From: Salinigranum rubrum
Lineage (GTDB): Archaea > Halobacteriota > Halobacteria > Halobacteriales > Haloferacaceae
NCBI RefSeq assembly: GCF_002906575.1
Contig: NZ_CP026309.1
Coordinates: forward strand, 2,914,001-2,978,000
Length of the DNA stretch: 64,000 nucleotides
Direction of reading: 5' to 3'
A program made the position numbers and the translations under genes. Position 1 is the first letter of the stretch. Each line of letters opens with the position of its first letter. The notes beneath the pieces are model-generated. The model was not told the origin of the DNA. It searched no databases and saw only the letters and a list, made by a program, of their open reading frames with translations. This document shows, one piece after another, positions 16,160 to 25,353 of this stretch.

Positions 16160-18384
16160 TCAGCCGAACAGCCGTTCGCGCAGGCTCCGCCGGTTCATCC
16201 GCTCGGCGAGGAGGACGGAGCACTCGACCTCGTAGAGCACGTCGAGGACGAGCGAGCCGCGGACGAGCCTGCTGAGAAGCCCACGCTCCGTGGCGCCGAT
16301 GATGAGCAACGACGCGTCCTCGGCGTGTCGGGCGATGGCCGTCTCGACGTCGCCGCTCTCGACGACGAGGTTCGCATCCGAGAGGTCGTGTTCGTCGGCC
16401 CACTCGGCGAGGAACGCCTCGCCCGCGTCGACGTCGTCGGCGACGTGCAGGAGGTCGATCTCCGAGCCGTACTCCTCGCGGAGCATCGCCGCGACCTCCG
16501 CGGAGAGGTCGGAGTCGGGGCCGCCCGCCGTCGGCAGGAGGATGCGCGAGGCGTCGAAGCCGCGGTCCTTCATGACGAGGAAGTCACACGGGAGCGAGTG
16601 GGCGAGTTCGTCGATGGCCGACTCGGCGCGGCCGGGCGAGCCGTGTGCGTCCGGCCCCCACCCCATGACCGTGAGGTCGGCGTCGTACGTCCGGGCGGCG
16701 TCGAATATCTCCTCGAACGAGCGGTGCGAGAGGACGGTGTGGGTCTCGACGTCGACGCCGAAGGTCTCGGCGTCCTCGCGGGCCTGGTCGAGCAGGCCGC
16801 GGGCGGCGTCGAAGTCGTCCTGCTGGCGCGCGGATTCGAGCGCGGTCTGGTCGGGCACCTGCACGATGTGGGTGGCGACGACCGTCCCGCCCCGCTGTTT
16901 GGCGATGGCGGAGGCGAGCGTGATGAGGTCCTTCTCGTGGCCGGGGTTCGCGAGCGGGACCATCACGCGGTACTGGCCGCCGTCGGGCTGGACGCTCGTG
17001 GCGGCGTTGACGGCCGCGTCGGGCATCTCCTCGGAGCGGCTCAGGATGTACTCCGAGAGGACGCCCTGCTCCGTGGTCCGCGACCGGGCGTAGCCGAGGT
17101 ACCAGACGGCCGCGAAGAGGACGAACGCCGCGCTGAACGCGAGGGTGATTCGCGGCTCGATGAACGCGATGAGCGCGAAGGAGAGGATGGAGCCGACGAT
17201 GGGCGTGATCGGATAGAGGGGAACGGTGTACGACGGTTCGTACTCGGCGGCGTCGGCCTCGCGCATCACGATGAGCGCGATGTTGAGCAGGCCGTAGATG
17301 ACCAGGTGGAGGACGCTCCCCATCGTCGCCAGCGCGTTGATCGGCGCGAGGACGATGAACACGAGGATGAACGCGCCCGTGATGGCGATGGAGCGGTAGG
17401 GCGTGCCGAACCGGGGGTGAATCTCGTTGAGCGATGGCGTGACGATGGCGTCCCGACCCATCGCGAAGTTGATGCGCGAGGAGGCGAGGATGCTCGCGTT
17501 GGCGCTCGACGCCGTCGCCAAGAGCCCGCCGAACAGCATGGCGATGGCGCCGAGTGGGCCGAGGATGAGACGGGCGACCTCGACGACGGCGATGTTGCCC
17601 GCGGCCTCCTGCTGGGCGATGTACCCCTGTTCGACGGCGGCGCTCATCACGACGAGCACGAGCGCGTAGATGACCGTCACGATGACGACGCTCCCGATGA
17701 CCGCTCTGGGGAGGTTCCGGTCGGGGTCTTTGATCTCCTCGGCGACGGACGTGATCTGGACGAAGCCGAGATACGAGACGAAGATGAGCCCCGTGGTCGT
17801 GATCATCGGGCCGAAGCCGTTGCTCGGGGGAGGTTCGCGGGCTCCGCACGGAGCGCGCCGACGAACGTGAACACGGCGAGGATGGCGACGAGGATGACGA
17901 CGATGACGTTCTGGAGCTTCCCGGTCTCCTTCGCGCCGACGTAGTTGACGAAGACGAACAGCGCCGCGCCCGCGAGCGCGACGAGTTTGACCGGGTCGAG
18001 AGCGACGATACCGAGATTGATGACGCCGAGGCCGAGGATGTTCTGGATGTACTGGCCGAAGCCGACCATGTAGAACGCGGAGGCGAACGCCAGCCCCATC
18101 CAGTTTGCCCACCCCGCGACGGAGCCGAACAGCGGACCGAGCGCCCGGTTCACGTAGAAGTAGGCCCCGCCCGAGCGCGGCATCGCCGTCCCGAGTTCGG
18201 ACGCCGACAGCGCCGTCAGCAGGGCGATGGCCCCGCCGACGACGAACGAGATGATGGCGAACGAACCGGCCTGCTGGATGGCCGTGCCGGGCAGGACGAA
18301 GATGCCGGCCCCGATCATGGTCCCGACGCCGATGGTCAGCGCGGCGAGGGGTCCGAGGTCTTTGGCGAGCTCTTCGTCACCCAT
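16160..18384 (-). pseudogene. APC-family permease fused to two UspA domains, frame broken at a G run
   Basis: Reads as a transporter of about 741 residues in two frames. The first 190 residues (ALTIGVGTMIGAGIFVLPG, an APC substrate-site motif) end in the wrong frame. The second frame resumes at NGFGPMITTTGLIFVSYLG and continues through the remaining helices, then two tandem UspA-type nucleotide-binding domains (YRVMVPLANPGHEKDL; DASRILLPTAGG, then LLIIGATERGLLSR). The five-G run at 17826-17830 is where one extra base would restore Leu-Pro-Pro-Ser. Such CAT-type permease/UspA fusions are common in haloarchaea and probably import cationic or neutral amino acids. It lies downstream of a separate uspA gene. 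Confidence 0.82.
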
Positions 18385-18439
18385 GCAGGGTCACCTCCGT
18401 GTGAGCCACCGTGGGTGGCGGAGAGACTGAGTCACCCAC
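18377..18439 (-). CDS. Putative 20-residue leader peptide overlapping the permease start
   Basis: A GTG at 18439, six bases after GGAGGTGA, opens a 20-codon frame (MGDSVSPPP...) that ends at a TGA overlapping the second codon of the permease. Its start region is a duplicate of the permease start. A short ORF ending on the downstream start is the layout expected for translational coupling or attenuation. It could equally be a chance product of the duplication. Confidence 0.3.
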   Translation of the reverse strand: MGDSVSPPPTVAHTEVTLHG

Positions 18440-18460
18440 GCAGGCTCACCTCCGTGTGAG
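18377..18460 (-). repeat. Duplicated ribosome-binding/start segment before the permease
   Basis: Two 29-bp copies, 18377-18405 and 18432-18460, differ at two positions. On the minus strand each has GGAGGTGA six bases before a start codon: ATG of the permease in the proximal copy, GTG in the distal copy. This is one of the strongest Shine-Dalgarno sequences in the window. The distal copy opens the small frame described at 18377-18439. Confidence 0.75.
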
Positions 18461-18486
18461 TCGCCCCGAGTGTCGAAAATGCGGCC

Positions 18487-18960
18487 TCACCCATCCGCGT
18501 TCTCCTCGTCTGCGGCGGCGGGACCCGGCAGCACCACCACGGGGAGGTCGCTCTCGTGGACGAGCGCGTCGGCGACGTCGTCGCTGAACAGGTTCCACCA
18601 CCACTTGTGGCCGCGGGGGGTGAAGACGATGGCAGACGCGCCGGACTCGTGGGCGGCGTCGACGAGCGTCTCGGCGACGTCGGTCCCGTAGAGGAGTTCC
18701 GTCTCAACGTCGACACCCGCGTCCGCAGCGCGCTCGCGGACGAGTTCGAACGCCTCCCCTGCCAGGTCCTCTCGCTGTTCCACCGAGGCGGCGTCGGGTG
18801 CGCCGCCGGCTTTCTCGACGACGTGGGCGACGATCATCCGGCCGCCGGCGGCTACGACGCGGTCGAGGACGGCGTCGAGCGTCACCTCGGCGTCGTCGAC
18901 GCTCGCGACGGGAACGAACGCGGTGGAGAGCAGATTCGAGGGGGGCGTCTCGTCAACCAC
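18487..18960 (-). CDS. Universal stress protein UspA family
   Basis: 157 residues, a single UspA domain. Strand and loop segments STAFVPVASVDDAE, MIVAHVVEKAGG and ASAIVFTPRGHKWWWNLFSDD fit the fold; the end VHESDLPVVVLPGPA matches the last strand. The usual G-2x-G-9x-G(S/T) ATP loop is degenerate (RGHKWWWN...), so nucleotide binding is doubtful. It begins with GTG at 18960 and precedes the APC-UspA fusion by about 100 nt, suggesting a joint role in regulating that transporter. Confidence 0.85.
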   Translation of the reverse strand: MVDETPPSNLLSTAFVPVASVDDAEVTLDAVLDRVVAAGGRMIVAHVVEKAGGAPDAASVEQREDLAGEAFELVRERAADAGVDVETELLYGTDVAETLVDAAHESGASAIVFTPRGHKWWWNLFSDDVADALVHESDLPVVVLPGPAAADEENADG

Positions 18961-19238
18961 GGCCGGGCCCCCCTGGGTCGACGGGTCGTACGAGTTGCCA
19001 CTGTCTGTGAGTCGGTTTCGGAGTCATTGTCGGGCGGTATGTGGTCAGGTGTCTTAGGTCGTTCCCATCCGGTCAGCCGTGTCTCGGTCCCACACAGTGC
19101 GAGAGGCGGCCGACCAGCCGTGTCCCGTCCGTCGAGACGGTCGGGTGGGTTGTCGACGAACTGCTCGCCAGCGTCGCACGAAAGAGAGCCGCGTTCTCAC
19201 GGGAGGGCCGAGACGACAGCCGTGGAGTACAGCGCGTG

Positions 19239-19967
19239 TTACGCCGCTATCGGGTCGGCACGACCGTCCCACGCGACGTCGACGAGGGAGTCCGAGTCGA
19301 CGGATTTCGCGGCGTCGCGGGCGACGACCTCGAACGTCCGGCCGGTCGCTTCGGGCGTGTACAGGGCTGCGACCATGAGACGGGCGACGTCCGCTCTCGG
19401 AATCGATCCGGTCATCTCCGTCGCGCCCTCGGCGACGAGAACGTCGTCAGTCGCCGGTTCCTCGTTCATCCACCCGGGACGGAACACGACGTAGTCGAGA
19501 CCCGACTCGCGAAGCGCTCGCTCCGCGCGCGTCTTCTCCCGGACCGTCCAGCGGAGGGCGACCAGTCGGGCCCAGAGCGGCATTCCCCGGCGGGAGGCGC
19601 CGACGCCGATAGAGCTCTGAAAGACGAAGGTCCGGACGTCCGCGGCGGCGGCCGCATCGACGAGGTTCAACACGCCGTCCCCGTCGACCACGCGACCGGG
19701 GCGGGTGAGACCCGTGGTCAGACTCGACCCCGCGGCGAACAGGACCGCATCACAGCCGTCGAGCGCTCGCCGAGCGTCCGCGGGGTTCAACAGGTCACCC
19801 ACGACGACTTCGTCGGCGCCGTCGGCCACGAGCGAATCGGCGGTGTCCGCCGACCGAGTCATCGCGCGAACCTCGACGGACCGACCGGCCAGTTCACGGA
19901 GGATTTCGCGGCCAGTTCTGCCGCTCGCGCCGGCGACGAGTACTTTCGAGGGAAGTGTGGAGTTCAT
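19239..19967 (-). CDS. NAD(P)H-binding atypical SDR (NmrA-like)
   Basis: 242 residues. A Rossmann motif near the N-terminus, VLVAGASGRTGREILREL, is the atypical SDR NAD(P) motif. DGCDAVLFAAGSS and TFVFQSSIGVG follow, with YVVFRPGWMNEEP in the C-terminal half. No canonical Tyr-x3-Lys pair is evident, so it may be a redox-sensor-like or reductase protein acting on an unknown substrate. It is divergent from an HxlR regulator, a frequent pairing in which the regulator controls the oxidoreductase. Confidence 0.85.
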   Translation of the reverse strand: MNSTLPSKVLVAGASGRTGREILRELAGRSVEVRAMTRSADTADSLVADGADEVVVGDLLNPADARRALDGCDAVLFAAGSSLTTGLTRPGRVVDGDGVLNLVDAAAAADVRTFVFQSSIGVGASRRGMPLWARLVALRWTVREKTRAERALRESGLDYVVFRPGWMNEEPATDDVLVAEGATEMTGSIPRADVARLMVAALYTPEATGRTFEVVARDAAKSVDSDSLVDVAWDGRADPIAA

Positions 19968-20012
19968 TCGTCCTCGGTCGAGCGACGCGCGCCGACGGTA
20001 AAAGGTGTCCAG

Positions 20013-20026
20013 TTTCTTATAAGAAA
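20013..20026. promoter_or_regulatory. Palindrome with embedded TATA box between hxlR and SDR genes
   Basis: TTTCTTATAAGAAA is a perfect 14-bp palindrome in the 153-bp divergent intergenic region, 46 nt from the SDR start and 95 nt from the HxlR start. The TTATAA core could be the TATA box itself. A palindrome overlapping a promoter is what an HxlR repressor operator would look like. The assignment is inferred. Confidence 0.5.
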
Positions 20027-20120
20027 GCGACTATCCCGAAGGAAAGCGAGCCACCCCGTGTCGGCAGAGCCGTCCAAGCCGCACTGCAGCTATATCTCGT
20101 CGTCGGCTGTACCATCCTCC

Positions 20121-20564
20121 ATGGAACCGACGGACGAGCGGTGGGTTCACCAGTCAGGGGCGGAGCACCCGGTGTCGGCGGGGCGGACGGACCCTCGGGC
20201 AGTCATCGAGGAGTACTTCTACCTGCTCGACGGCGTGCCGCCGATCGACGAGACGCCGAGGGGCCTCCACGAGACGGTCAGTACCCTCCTCGATTTGCTC
20301 ACCAACGCACACGCGATGTCGATCCTCTACTCGCTCTTTTGCGAACAGCGACCGCTCCGGTTCACGGAACTCGAAGAGGCGACGGGCGCGTCGCCGAAGG
20401 TCCTCTCACAGCGGCTGAAAGAGTTCGTCGAGGCGGGACTCGTCAGTCGGCGGTCGTACGATGAGAACCCGCCTCACGTCGAGTACGAACCGACGCCCAT
20501 GGCCGAGGACCTCGACCCCGCATTCCAGTTCCTCTACGCCTGGGCCGCCCGCTACGAGCGGTGA
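20121..20564 (+). CDS. HxlR-type winged-helix transcriptional regulator
   Basis: 147 residues. The C-terminal two thirds are an HxlR (DUF24) winged helix: LLTNAHAMSILYSLFCEQRP, RFTELEEATGASPKVLSQRLKE and FVEAGLVSRRSYDENPPHVEY. The family Cys used by redox-sensing members is not at the usual N-terminal position; one Cys occurs in LFCEQ. The N-terminal 40 residues are a polar extension. It is divergent from the NAD(P)H-binding protein gene and probably autoregulated. Confidence 0.9.
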   Translation: MEPTDERWVHQSGAEHPVSAGRTDPRAVIEEYFYLLDGVPPIDETPRGLHETVSTLLDLLTNAHAMSILYSLFCEQRPLRFTELEEATGASPKVLSQRLKEFVEAGLVSRRSYDENPPHVEYEPTPMAEDLDPAFQFLYAWAARYER

Positions 20565-20686
20565 CCGACCGACACCGGTGTCGGCGTGCGAGAGACGGCT
20601 TCACCGTCCGCTGTCGTCGAAGGCTCGCCCGACACGCGAGAGACGGGGCGGGCCTACTCGCTTCAGACGGTGGAGCGACCCTATAT

Positions 20687-21100
20687 CTAGATCTGCGTGA
20701 CCCACGCCCGGTACGCCTCGTCGCGGCCGTAGACGTGCTGGAACACGTGGTCGACGAACGCGGCGAGGCGGTTGGCGTCCGACCGGGCGGTGATGCGGAC
20801 GTTCGTCCCCTCGCTCTCGTCGGGCGACGACAACTCCTCGATGCGGAACTCGCGGAACTCGTCGAGGAGCGTCTCCAGGCGGGCGCGCTCGTCGTCGTCC
20901 ACGTCGAGGTTGAACGTCTTCTCGGCGAACTGGACCCACGGTCCGGGCAGGGGGTCGCCGTCGTCGTCGGTGCCGTCGAGGCCGGGGTCGGCGTCGACCT
21001 CGACGGTGAGGAAGGCGCTTCCCCTCGTGCGGTGGGCCGTGACGGCCTCCGCGAACAGCTTTCGGCGTTCCGCGGGCGTGTCGGCGTCGAAGCGAGTCAT
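20687..21100 (-). CDS. Conserved haloarchaeal hypothetical protein, acidic, soluble
   Basis: 137 residues, strongly acidic, no membrane helices. It begins MTRFDADTPAERRKLFAEAV and ends FQHVYGRDEAYRAWVTQI. The pattern of alternating helices and strands (WVQFAEKTFNLDVD, then NVRITARSDANRLAAFVDHVF) suggests a compact alpha/beta domain. I do not recognise a function. Five tandem repeats lie directly upstream (21129-21236), in its presumed promoter. Codon use is normal for the window. Confidence 0.7.
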   Translation of the reverse strand: MTRFDADTPAERRKLFAEAVTAHRTRGSAFLTVEVDADPGLDGTDDDGDPLPGPWVQFAEKTFNLDVDDDERARLETLLDEFREFRIEELSSPDESEGTNVRITARSDANRLAAFVDHVFQHVYGRDEAYRAWVTQI

Positions 21101-21128
21101 GAGCGGGGGTTCGTCGCCGGAGCACAAA

Positions 21129-21236
21129 CCGGTGGCGTTCCGGTCACACTCCGGTGGCGTGCCGCTCACACATCGATGGCGTGCCGCTCATACACTGATA
21201 GCGCCCCGTCACACACTGATGGCGGCCGCTCACACG
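21129..21236. repeat. Five tandem 21-22-bp repeats
   Basis: Units begin at 21129, 21151, 21173, 21195 and 21216; the pattern is roughly C(C/T)G(G/A)TGGCGTGCCGCTCACACA. Units two and three are closest to each other, and units four and five have lost one base each. The array fills the gap between two minus-strand genes and ends 28 nt before the ATG at 21100, so it may affect its expression. Copy number is probably variable. Confidence 0.8.
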
Positions 21237-21290
21237 CGACAGGCGGACCGGTTCGAGAGCGTCGCCATCGACGGGGTGTCAGACCCCCGA

Positions 21291-22559
21291 TCAGTCGTTT
21301 TCGGCCACGTCGACCGCGCTGCCGACGGTGTCGAGCGAGACCGGACGGAGCGCGAGCGCCGCGACGCCGGCGAACACGAGCAGCGCCGCGCCCAGGTAAA
21401 AGGAGCGCGACCAGCCCAGCGTCACGACGAGCGCGCCGGCGACCGTGCCGCCGACGACGCCGCCGGGAATCTTCGCCGAGTAGACCGCGGCGTAGTTCTC
21501 CGAAGAGCGCGCCGCGCCGTAGTACTCGGCGACGAGCGTCGGGAAGATACCGAAGACGGGGCTGCGGAAGAACGCCGCGGCAGCGACGAGGAGGATAAAC
21601 GGTATCGCCAGTCCGCGCGCGCCGACGAAGACGCCAGCGGCGAGCGCACAGCCACAGAGCACGAGCGAGACGCCGACGGTCCGCTCGCCGCCGAAGCGGT
21701 CCGAGAGTCCGCTGATGAGGAGCACGCCGGCCCCGTCGCCGAGCGCGATAGCCGAGGCGACCGTGGTCGCGACCGGGGCCGACAGCCCGAGTCCCGCCGC
21801 GAAGCCCACCGACTGCCCGACGAGCATGAGGCCGACGCCGTTGATGATAATCATCACGACGTAGAGCACCCAGAACTGCCACGTGCGCACGGCGGTGCGC
21901 CAGCCGACGGCGTGGGTCGGGTTCGTCGCCGCCCCGGAGTCGGACGCGTCCGCGTCTCGATCGGCGTCGTGGTCCTCGTCCGCGCCGAACCGGTCGGGGT
22001 CGCGGATGACCCACGCGCCGAGTAAGCCACCGACGCCGACCACGCCCCCCAGCGCGAGGAGCGTGGTCGTGAAGGCGTCGTCGAGCGACCCCCGGAGGAT
22101 CGGGATGAAGAACACGCTCGTCCCGCTGTACGCCATCGTGACGAGGCCGGTCGCGAGGCCTCGACGGCCCTCGGCGGGAATCCACTTCACGGGGGTGTTG
22201 ACGGCGACCGTGTAGGCGACGCCGGCGCCCACGCCGCCGAGGGCGTACGCGAACGCGAGGACGGGGAACGAGGGCGCGAGTCCGACGCCGGCGTACCCTG
22301 CGAACAGACAGCCCGCGGCCACCAGAAGAACGTTGCGCGGGCCGTACCGGTCGCGGATGCGGCCGGCGGGGAACTGCGCGAGCGTCTGTGCGACGACGAA
22401 CAGGGTGAAGACGGTCCCGAGCGCGGGGTCGGAGGCCGCGGGGAACTGACTGGCGACCGCGCCGCTGAGCGACGACCAGACGAACTGGTACGTGCCCGCC
22501 AGCCCCATGAGGAGGGCGGCGACGAGGACGACCAGCCAGCGACGGGGGAGTCGACCCAT
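21291..22559 (-). CDS. MFS transporter, oxalate/formate antiporter (OFA) type
   Basis: 422 residues, 12 predicted helices with a cytoplasmic acidic loop (about residues 195-220, rich in Asp) between helices 6 and 7. Motifs include PAGRIRDRYGPRNVLLVAAG after helix 2, GAGVAYTVAVNTPVKWIPAEGRRGLATGL in the helix 4-5 region, and SDRFGGERTVG in the second half. OFA carriers exchange monocarboxylates or oxalate for formate. The substrate here is unknown. The start at 22559 (MGRLPRRW) is preferred over 22571. The frame is intact, unlike the MFS gene at 12412. Confidence 0.88.
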   Translation of the reverse strand: MGRLPRRWLVVLVAALLMGLAGTYQFVWSSLSGAVASQFPAASDPALGTVFTLFVVAQTLAQFPAGRIRDRYGPRNVLLVAAGCLFAGYAGVGLAPSFPVLAFAYALGGVGAGVAYTVAVNTPVKWIPAEGRRGLATGLVTMAYSGTSVFFIPILRGSLDDAFTTTLLALGGVVGVGGLLGAWVIRDPDRFGADEDHDADRDADASDSGAATNPTHAVGWRTAVRTWQFWVLYVVMIIINGVGLMLVGQSVGFAAGLGLSAPVATTVASAIALGDGAGVLLISGLSDRFGGERTVGVSLVLCGCALAAGVFVGARGLAIPFILLVAAAAFFRSPVFGIFPTLVAEYYGAARSSENYAAVYSAKIPGGVVGGTVAGALVVTLGWSRSFYLGAALLVFAGVAALALRPVSLDTVGSAVDVAEND

Positions 22560-22622
22560 TACCCCGACCAACAGGCAAGCGACTCAAAGGGCTGTCGACT
22601 TCGCCGGTTCTTCCGGGGGTGC

Positions 22623-23627
22623 CTACGGGAGGAACGCGAGCACGGCCGCGAGCGTCACCGCGCTGACGACGAGCAGGTGGCCGAAGAGCGCGACGAGCGG
22701 CGAGAGACCGACCCGTCGCATCGCCGCGAGGCGGATGTCCAGGCCGAGGCCGACGAACGCGAGCGTGAAGAGCGCCGTCGAGCCGCGGTCGGCCAGCGCG
22801 ACGAGGTCCGGCCCGAGGACGCCCGCGCTGGCGGCCGTCGCGAGGACGAGGAAACCGAGGATGAACGGCGGGATGCCCGCCCGGAGGTGAGCGAGTCGCG
22901 ACCGTTCCGTCCCTGCCTCGGTCCTCCGTGTGACCCGGACGACGTAGACGAGCGCGACGACGCCGAGGAAGGCATTCCGGGCCAGTTTCGTGACGGTCGC
23001 CCACCGTCCGGCGACGGGGTCGTAGGCGAACCCGGCGGCCGTGACGGGGCCGGTGCTGAACATGCTCAGCCCCGCCCAGACGCCGAACTGCTGTGCGGAG
23101 AGGTCCAGCAGGCCGCCGAGAACGGGAAACGCCGCGAGCGTCACGGCGTCGAAGACGAGGATGGCCGCGACGATGGGCGTGAGGTCCTCCGCGCGGGCGT
23201 CGAGGACGCCGGCGATGGTGGTCGCCGCGGAGACGCCGCAGACGCTCGCGCCCGCGGCGAGCAGCGAGGCGGGCGTCGCGTCGAGGCCGAGTCGGCGACC
23301 GAGCACCTCGCCGAGCGGGAGTCCGAGGAGGACGACGCCGGCGACGAGACCGACGACGACCGCACCCGCGTCGAGGAGTTCGCTCACCACGACGTTCGCG
23401 CCCAAGAGGACGATGCCGGCGTCGAGGAATCGCGAGTGCAACGCGGTGCCCTTTTCGACACGCGCGGGGAGGCCGACGGCGTTGCCGACGAGCGCACCCA
23501 GGGCGACGGCGACGAGCAGCGGGCTGGTGCCGACGACGCCCGCGACGCCGTGAGCGACGAGCGCGAGCGCCACGAGGAACACGACGCCGGGGGCGACGAC
23601 ACGGAGCGATGCGAGGAGCGACCGCAT
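22623..23627 (-). CDS. YeiH-family putative sulfate exporter (UPF0324)
   Basis: 334 residues with about ten membrane helices. The conserved family segments are VGNAVGLPARVEKG (after helix 2), FLDAGIVLLGANVVVSELLDAG, LAAGASVCGVSAATTIAGVL and LGLDIRLAAMRRVGLSPL near the C-terminus. YeiH proteins are annotated as putative sulfate/sulfite exporters, with thin experimental support. It shares strand with the OFA gene 63 nt downstream and may form an operon with it. It is divergent from adk, whose AT-rich promoter region (23628-23881) lies upstream. Confidence 0.9.
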   Translation of the reverse strand: MRSLLASLRVVAPGVVFLVALALVAHGVAGVVGTSPLLVAVALGALVGNAVGLPARVEKGTALHSRFLDAGIVLLGANVVVSELLDAGAVVVGLVAGVVLLGLPLGEVLGRRLGLDATPASLLAAGASVCGVSAATTIAGVLDARAEDLTPIVAAILVFDAVTLAAFPVLGGLLDLSAQQFGVWAGLSMFSTGPVTAAGFAYDPVAGRWATVTKLARNAFLGVVALVYVVRVTRRTEAGTERSRLAHLRAGIPPFILGFLVLATAASAGVLGPDLVALADRGSTALFTLAFVGLGLDIRLAAMRRVGLSPLVALFGHLLVVSAVTLAAVLAFLP

Positions 23628-23881
23628 TCATCGCTACCACGCTTGCGGGGGGTTCTGAACGTATCGGTTGGCGTCGCTGATAGCGGATTTCGTTGCCGAT
23701 AAAACGCTCGTCGAGGGGGGGTTCCGGTCGGGAAGCCGAGATGAACGGGCAGTGATTGCCTCCAAACGTGTCGCTCGACCGGCGGTTCGAGAGTCGCCCG
23801 TCCCACCCGCCGCGACGGCCTGTCGTGGCACGTCCGAACGGATTCTTTAGTTCTTTAACCCCGGAGTCGGTCGGGGGAGAT

Positions 23882-24523
23882 ATGAGCAAGCACATCCTTC
23901 TCCTGGGCGCGCCCGGTGCCGGCAAGGGGACGCAGTCGAAGCGACTCGCCGCCGAGTTCGACCTCGAACACGTCACGACGGGAGACGCGCTCCGCGCCAA
24001 CAAGGACATGGACATCTCGTACATGGACACCGAGTTCGACACGCCGCGGGCGTACATGGAGGCTGGCGAACTCGTTCCCGACGCGGTCGTCAACGAGATC
24101 GTCAAGACCGCTCTCTCGCAAGCCGACGGCTACGTCCTCGACGGCTATCCGCGCAACCTCGACCAAGCGGAGTACCTCTCGGAGATCACGGACCTCGACG
24201 CGGCGCTGTTCCTCGACGTGAACGAGGAGGAACTCGTCGACCGCCTCACCGGACGTCGGGTGTGTTCGGAGTGCGGCACCAGCTTCCACGTCGAGTTCAG
24301 CCCGCCCGCCGAGGAGGGCGTCTGCGACGCGTGCGGCGGCGAACTCGTCCAGCGCGACGACGACTCGGAGGACACCGTCCGCGAGCGCCTCCGCGTCTAC
24401 TACGAGAACACCGAACCGGTCGTCGAACACTACCGCGAGCGCGGCGAACTCGTCGAAATCGACGGCGAGGGGACGCCCGACGAGGTCTTCGACGAAATCG
24501 TCGACGCCGTCGACGACGAGTAG
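23882..24523 (+). CDS. adk: Adenylate kinase
   Basis: 213 residues. The Walker A loop [17 protein letters not shown]-binding TTGDALR, the [13 protein letters not shown] block, and a LID domain with a four-cysteine zinc site (CSECGTSFH, then CDACGGE) match long-form adenylate kinase. It interconverts ATP, ADP and AMP. A promoter-like TTCTTTAACC lies about 25-35 nt upstream. The usual archaeal order continues at 26262, 27289 and 27872, but a TetR module is inserted after adk, and the upstream neighbour is yeiH rather than secY. Confidence 0.97.
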   Translation: MSKHILLLGAPGAGKGTQSKRLAAEFDLEHVTTGDALRANKDMDISYMDTEFDTPRAYMEAGELVPDAVVNEIVKTALSQADGYVLDGYPRNLDQAEYLSEITDLDAALFLDVNEEELVDRLTGRRVCSECGTSFHVEFSPPAEEGVCDACGGELVQRDDDSEDTVRERLRVYYENTEPVVEHYRERGELVEIDGEGTPDEVFDEIVDAVDDE

Positions 24524-24559
24524 CGCCGTCCCCGCCCGGAGGCTCTTTTCTCTTCGTTC

Positions 24560-24592
24560 GCGTACCTCGCCACTTAGAGTGGCGAGGTACGC
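24560..24592. terminator. Strong hairpin after adk, probable bidirectional terminator
   Basis: A perfect 15-bp stem (GCGTACCTCGCCACT paired with its complement) with a three-base TAG loop lies 37 nt after the adk stop and 59 nt before the stop of the convergent tetR gene. A TCTTTTCTCTT tract precedes the stem on the plus strand. It is the longest perfect stem I noticed in the window and is well placed to separate the two convergent transcripts. Confidence 0.6.
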
Positions 24593-24650
24593 CCTCCAGC
24601 ACGCACGCGCACGGTAAGGGAGCGGGCGGCCCGCCTGCACTCGTGGCCGG

Positions 24651-25274
24651 TCAGGGAACGAGCACGCCCTCGGGCGGCGTGACGCCCGGAGCGAGAACGT
24701 TCGTTCTGAGATAGCGGTCGAGTTCGCGGCGGACGCCGGCGTCGACGTCGTGCATCCCGAGCGCCATCGCCGCGCCGGCGGTCCCGTTCGCGGTCACGAC
24801 GAGGTAGCTCGCGACGTCGTGGGCGTCGACCTCCTCGAACTGTCCCCGGGCGATGCCCTCCTCGACGATGTCGACGAACAGTTCGATGACCGACGCCTCG
24901 TAGGCCGTGAGCCGCTCGTGGAAGCGCTCGTTGTGCGGGGCGTGCGAGAGCAGTTCCATCATCGCCACGTTGATGCCGCGGTCGACGTCGTCCGCCGGGT
25001 CGCCCACGAGGAAGTCCAGCGCGTCGTAGAGACGGGTGACGGGGTCGTCGTCGAGTGCGGAGAGCTGATCGCGGTTGTGCTCGATGGCCCAGTCGAGGAA
25101 GGCGACGACGAGGTCGTCCTTCGTGTCGTAGTGGTAGAAGAAGAACGCCTCGCTCTTCTCCGACTCGGCGGCGACCTTCTTCGTCGTCAGCCCGGCGTAG
25201 CCGTGGGTCGCCAGCGCGTTCTTCACCGCGTTGACGACCTCCGCGCGGGCCGTCGGAGGCGGGCTGTCACTCAT
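24651..25274 (-). CDS. TetR/AcrR family transcriptional regulator
   Basis: 207 residues. The N-terminal helix-turn-helix (VVNAVKNALATHGYAGLTTKKVAAESEKSEAFFFYHYDTKDDL, residues about 13-55) is typical of TetR, followed by an all-helical ligand/dimer domain including a TetR_C-like YLVVTANGTAGAAMALGM. It is divergent from the SHOCT membrane protein gene, and two copies of TGAGT-N4-ACTCA lie between the genes, so it very likely represses that operon and possibly itself. Confidence 0.92.
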   Translation of the reverse strand: MSDSPPPTARAEVVNAVKNALATHGYAGLTTKKVAAESEKSEAFFFYHYDTKDDLVVAFLDWAIEHNRDQLSALDDDPVTRLYDALDFLVGDPADDVDRGINVAMMELLSHAPHNERFHERLTAYEASVIELFVDIVEEGIARGQFEEVDAHDVASYLVVTANGTAGAAMALGMHDVDAGVRRELDRYLRTNVLAPGVTPPEGVLVP

Positions 25275-25353
25275 TCATCGAACCTGGGGTCTCCGGTCAT
25301 ATAGGGGTATTCACTCCGGCCGCCCCTCCCCGACAATCGACGCTTATCTCGAC

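Noticed and set aside
18961-19238. Open frames between uspA and the NmrA-like gene
   Set aside because: Short and Arg/Ser-rich; no gene supported in these 278 bp.
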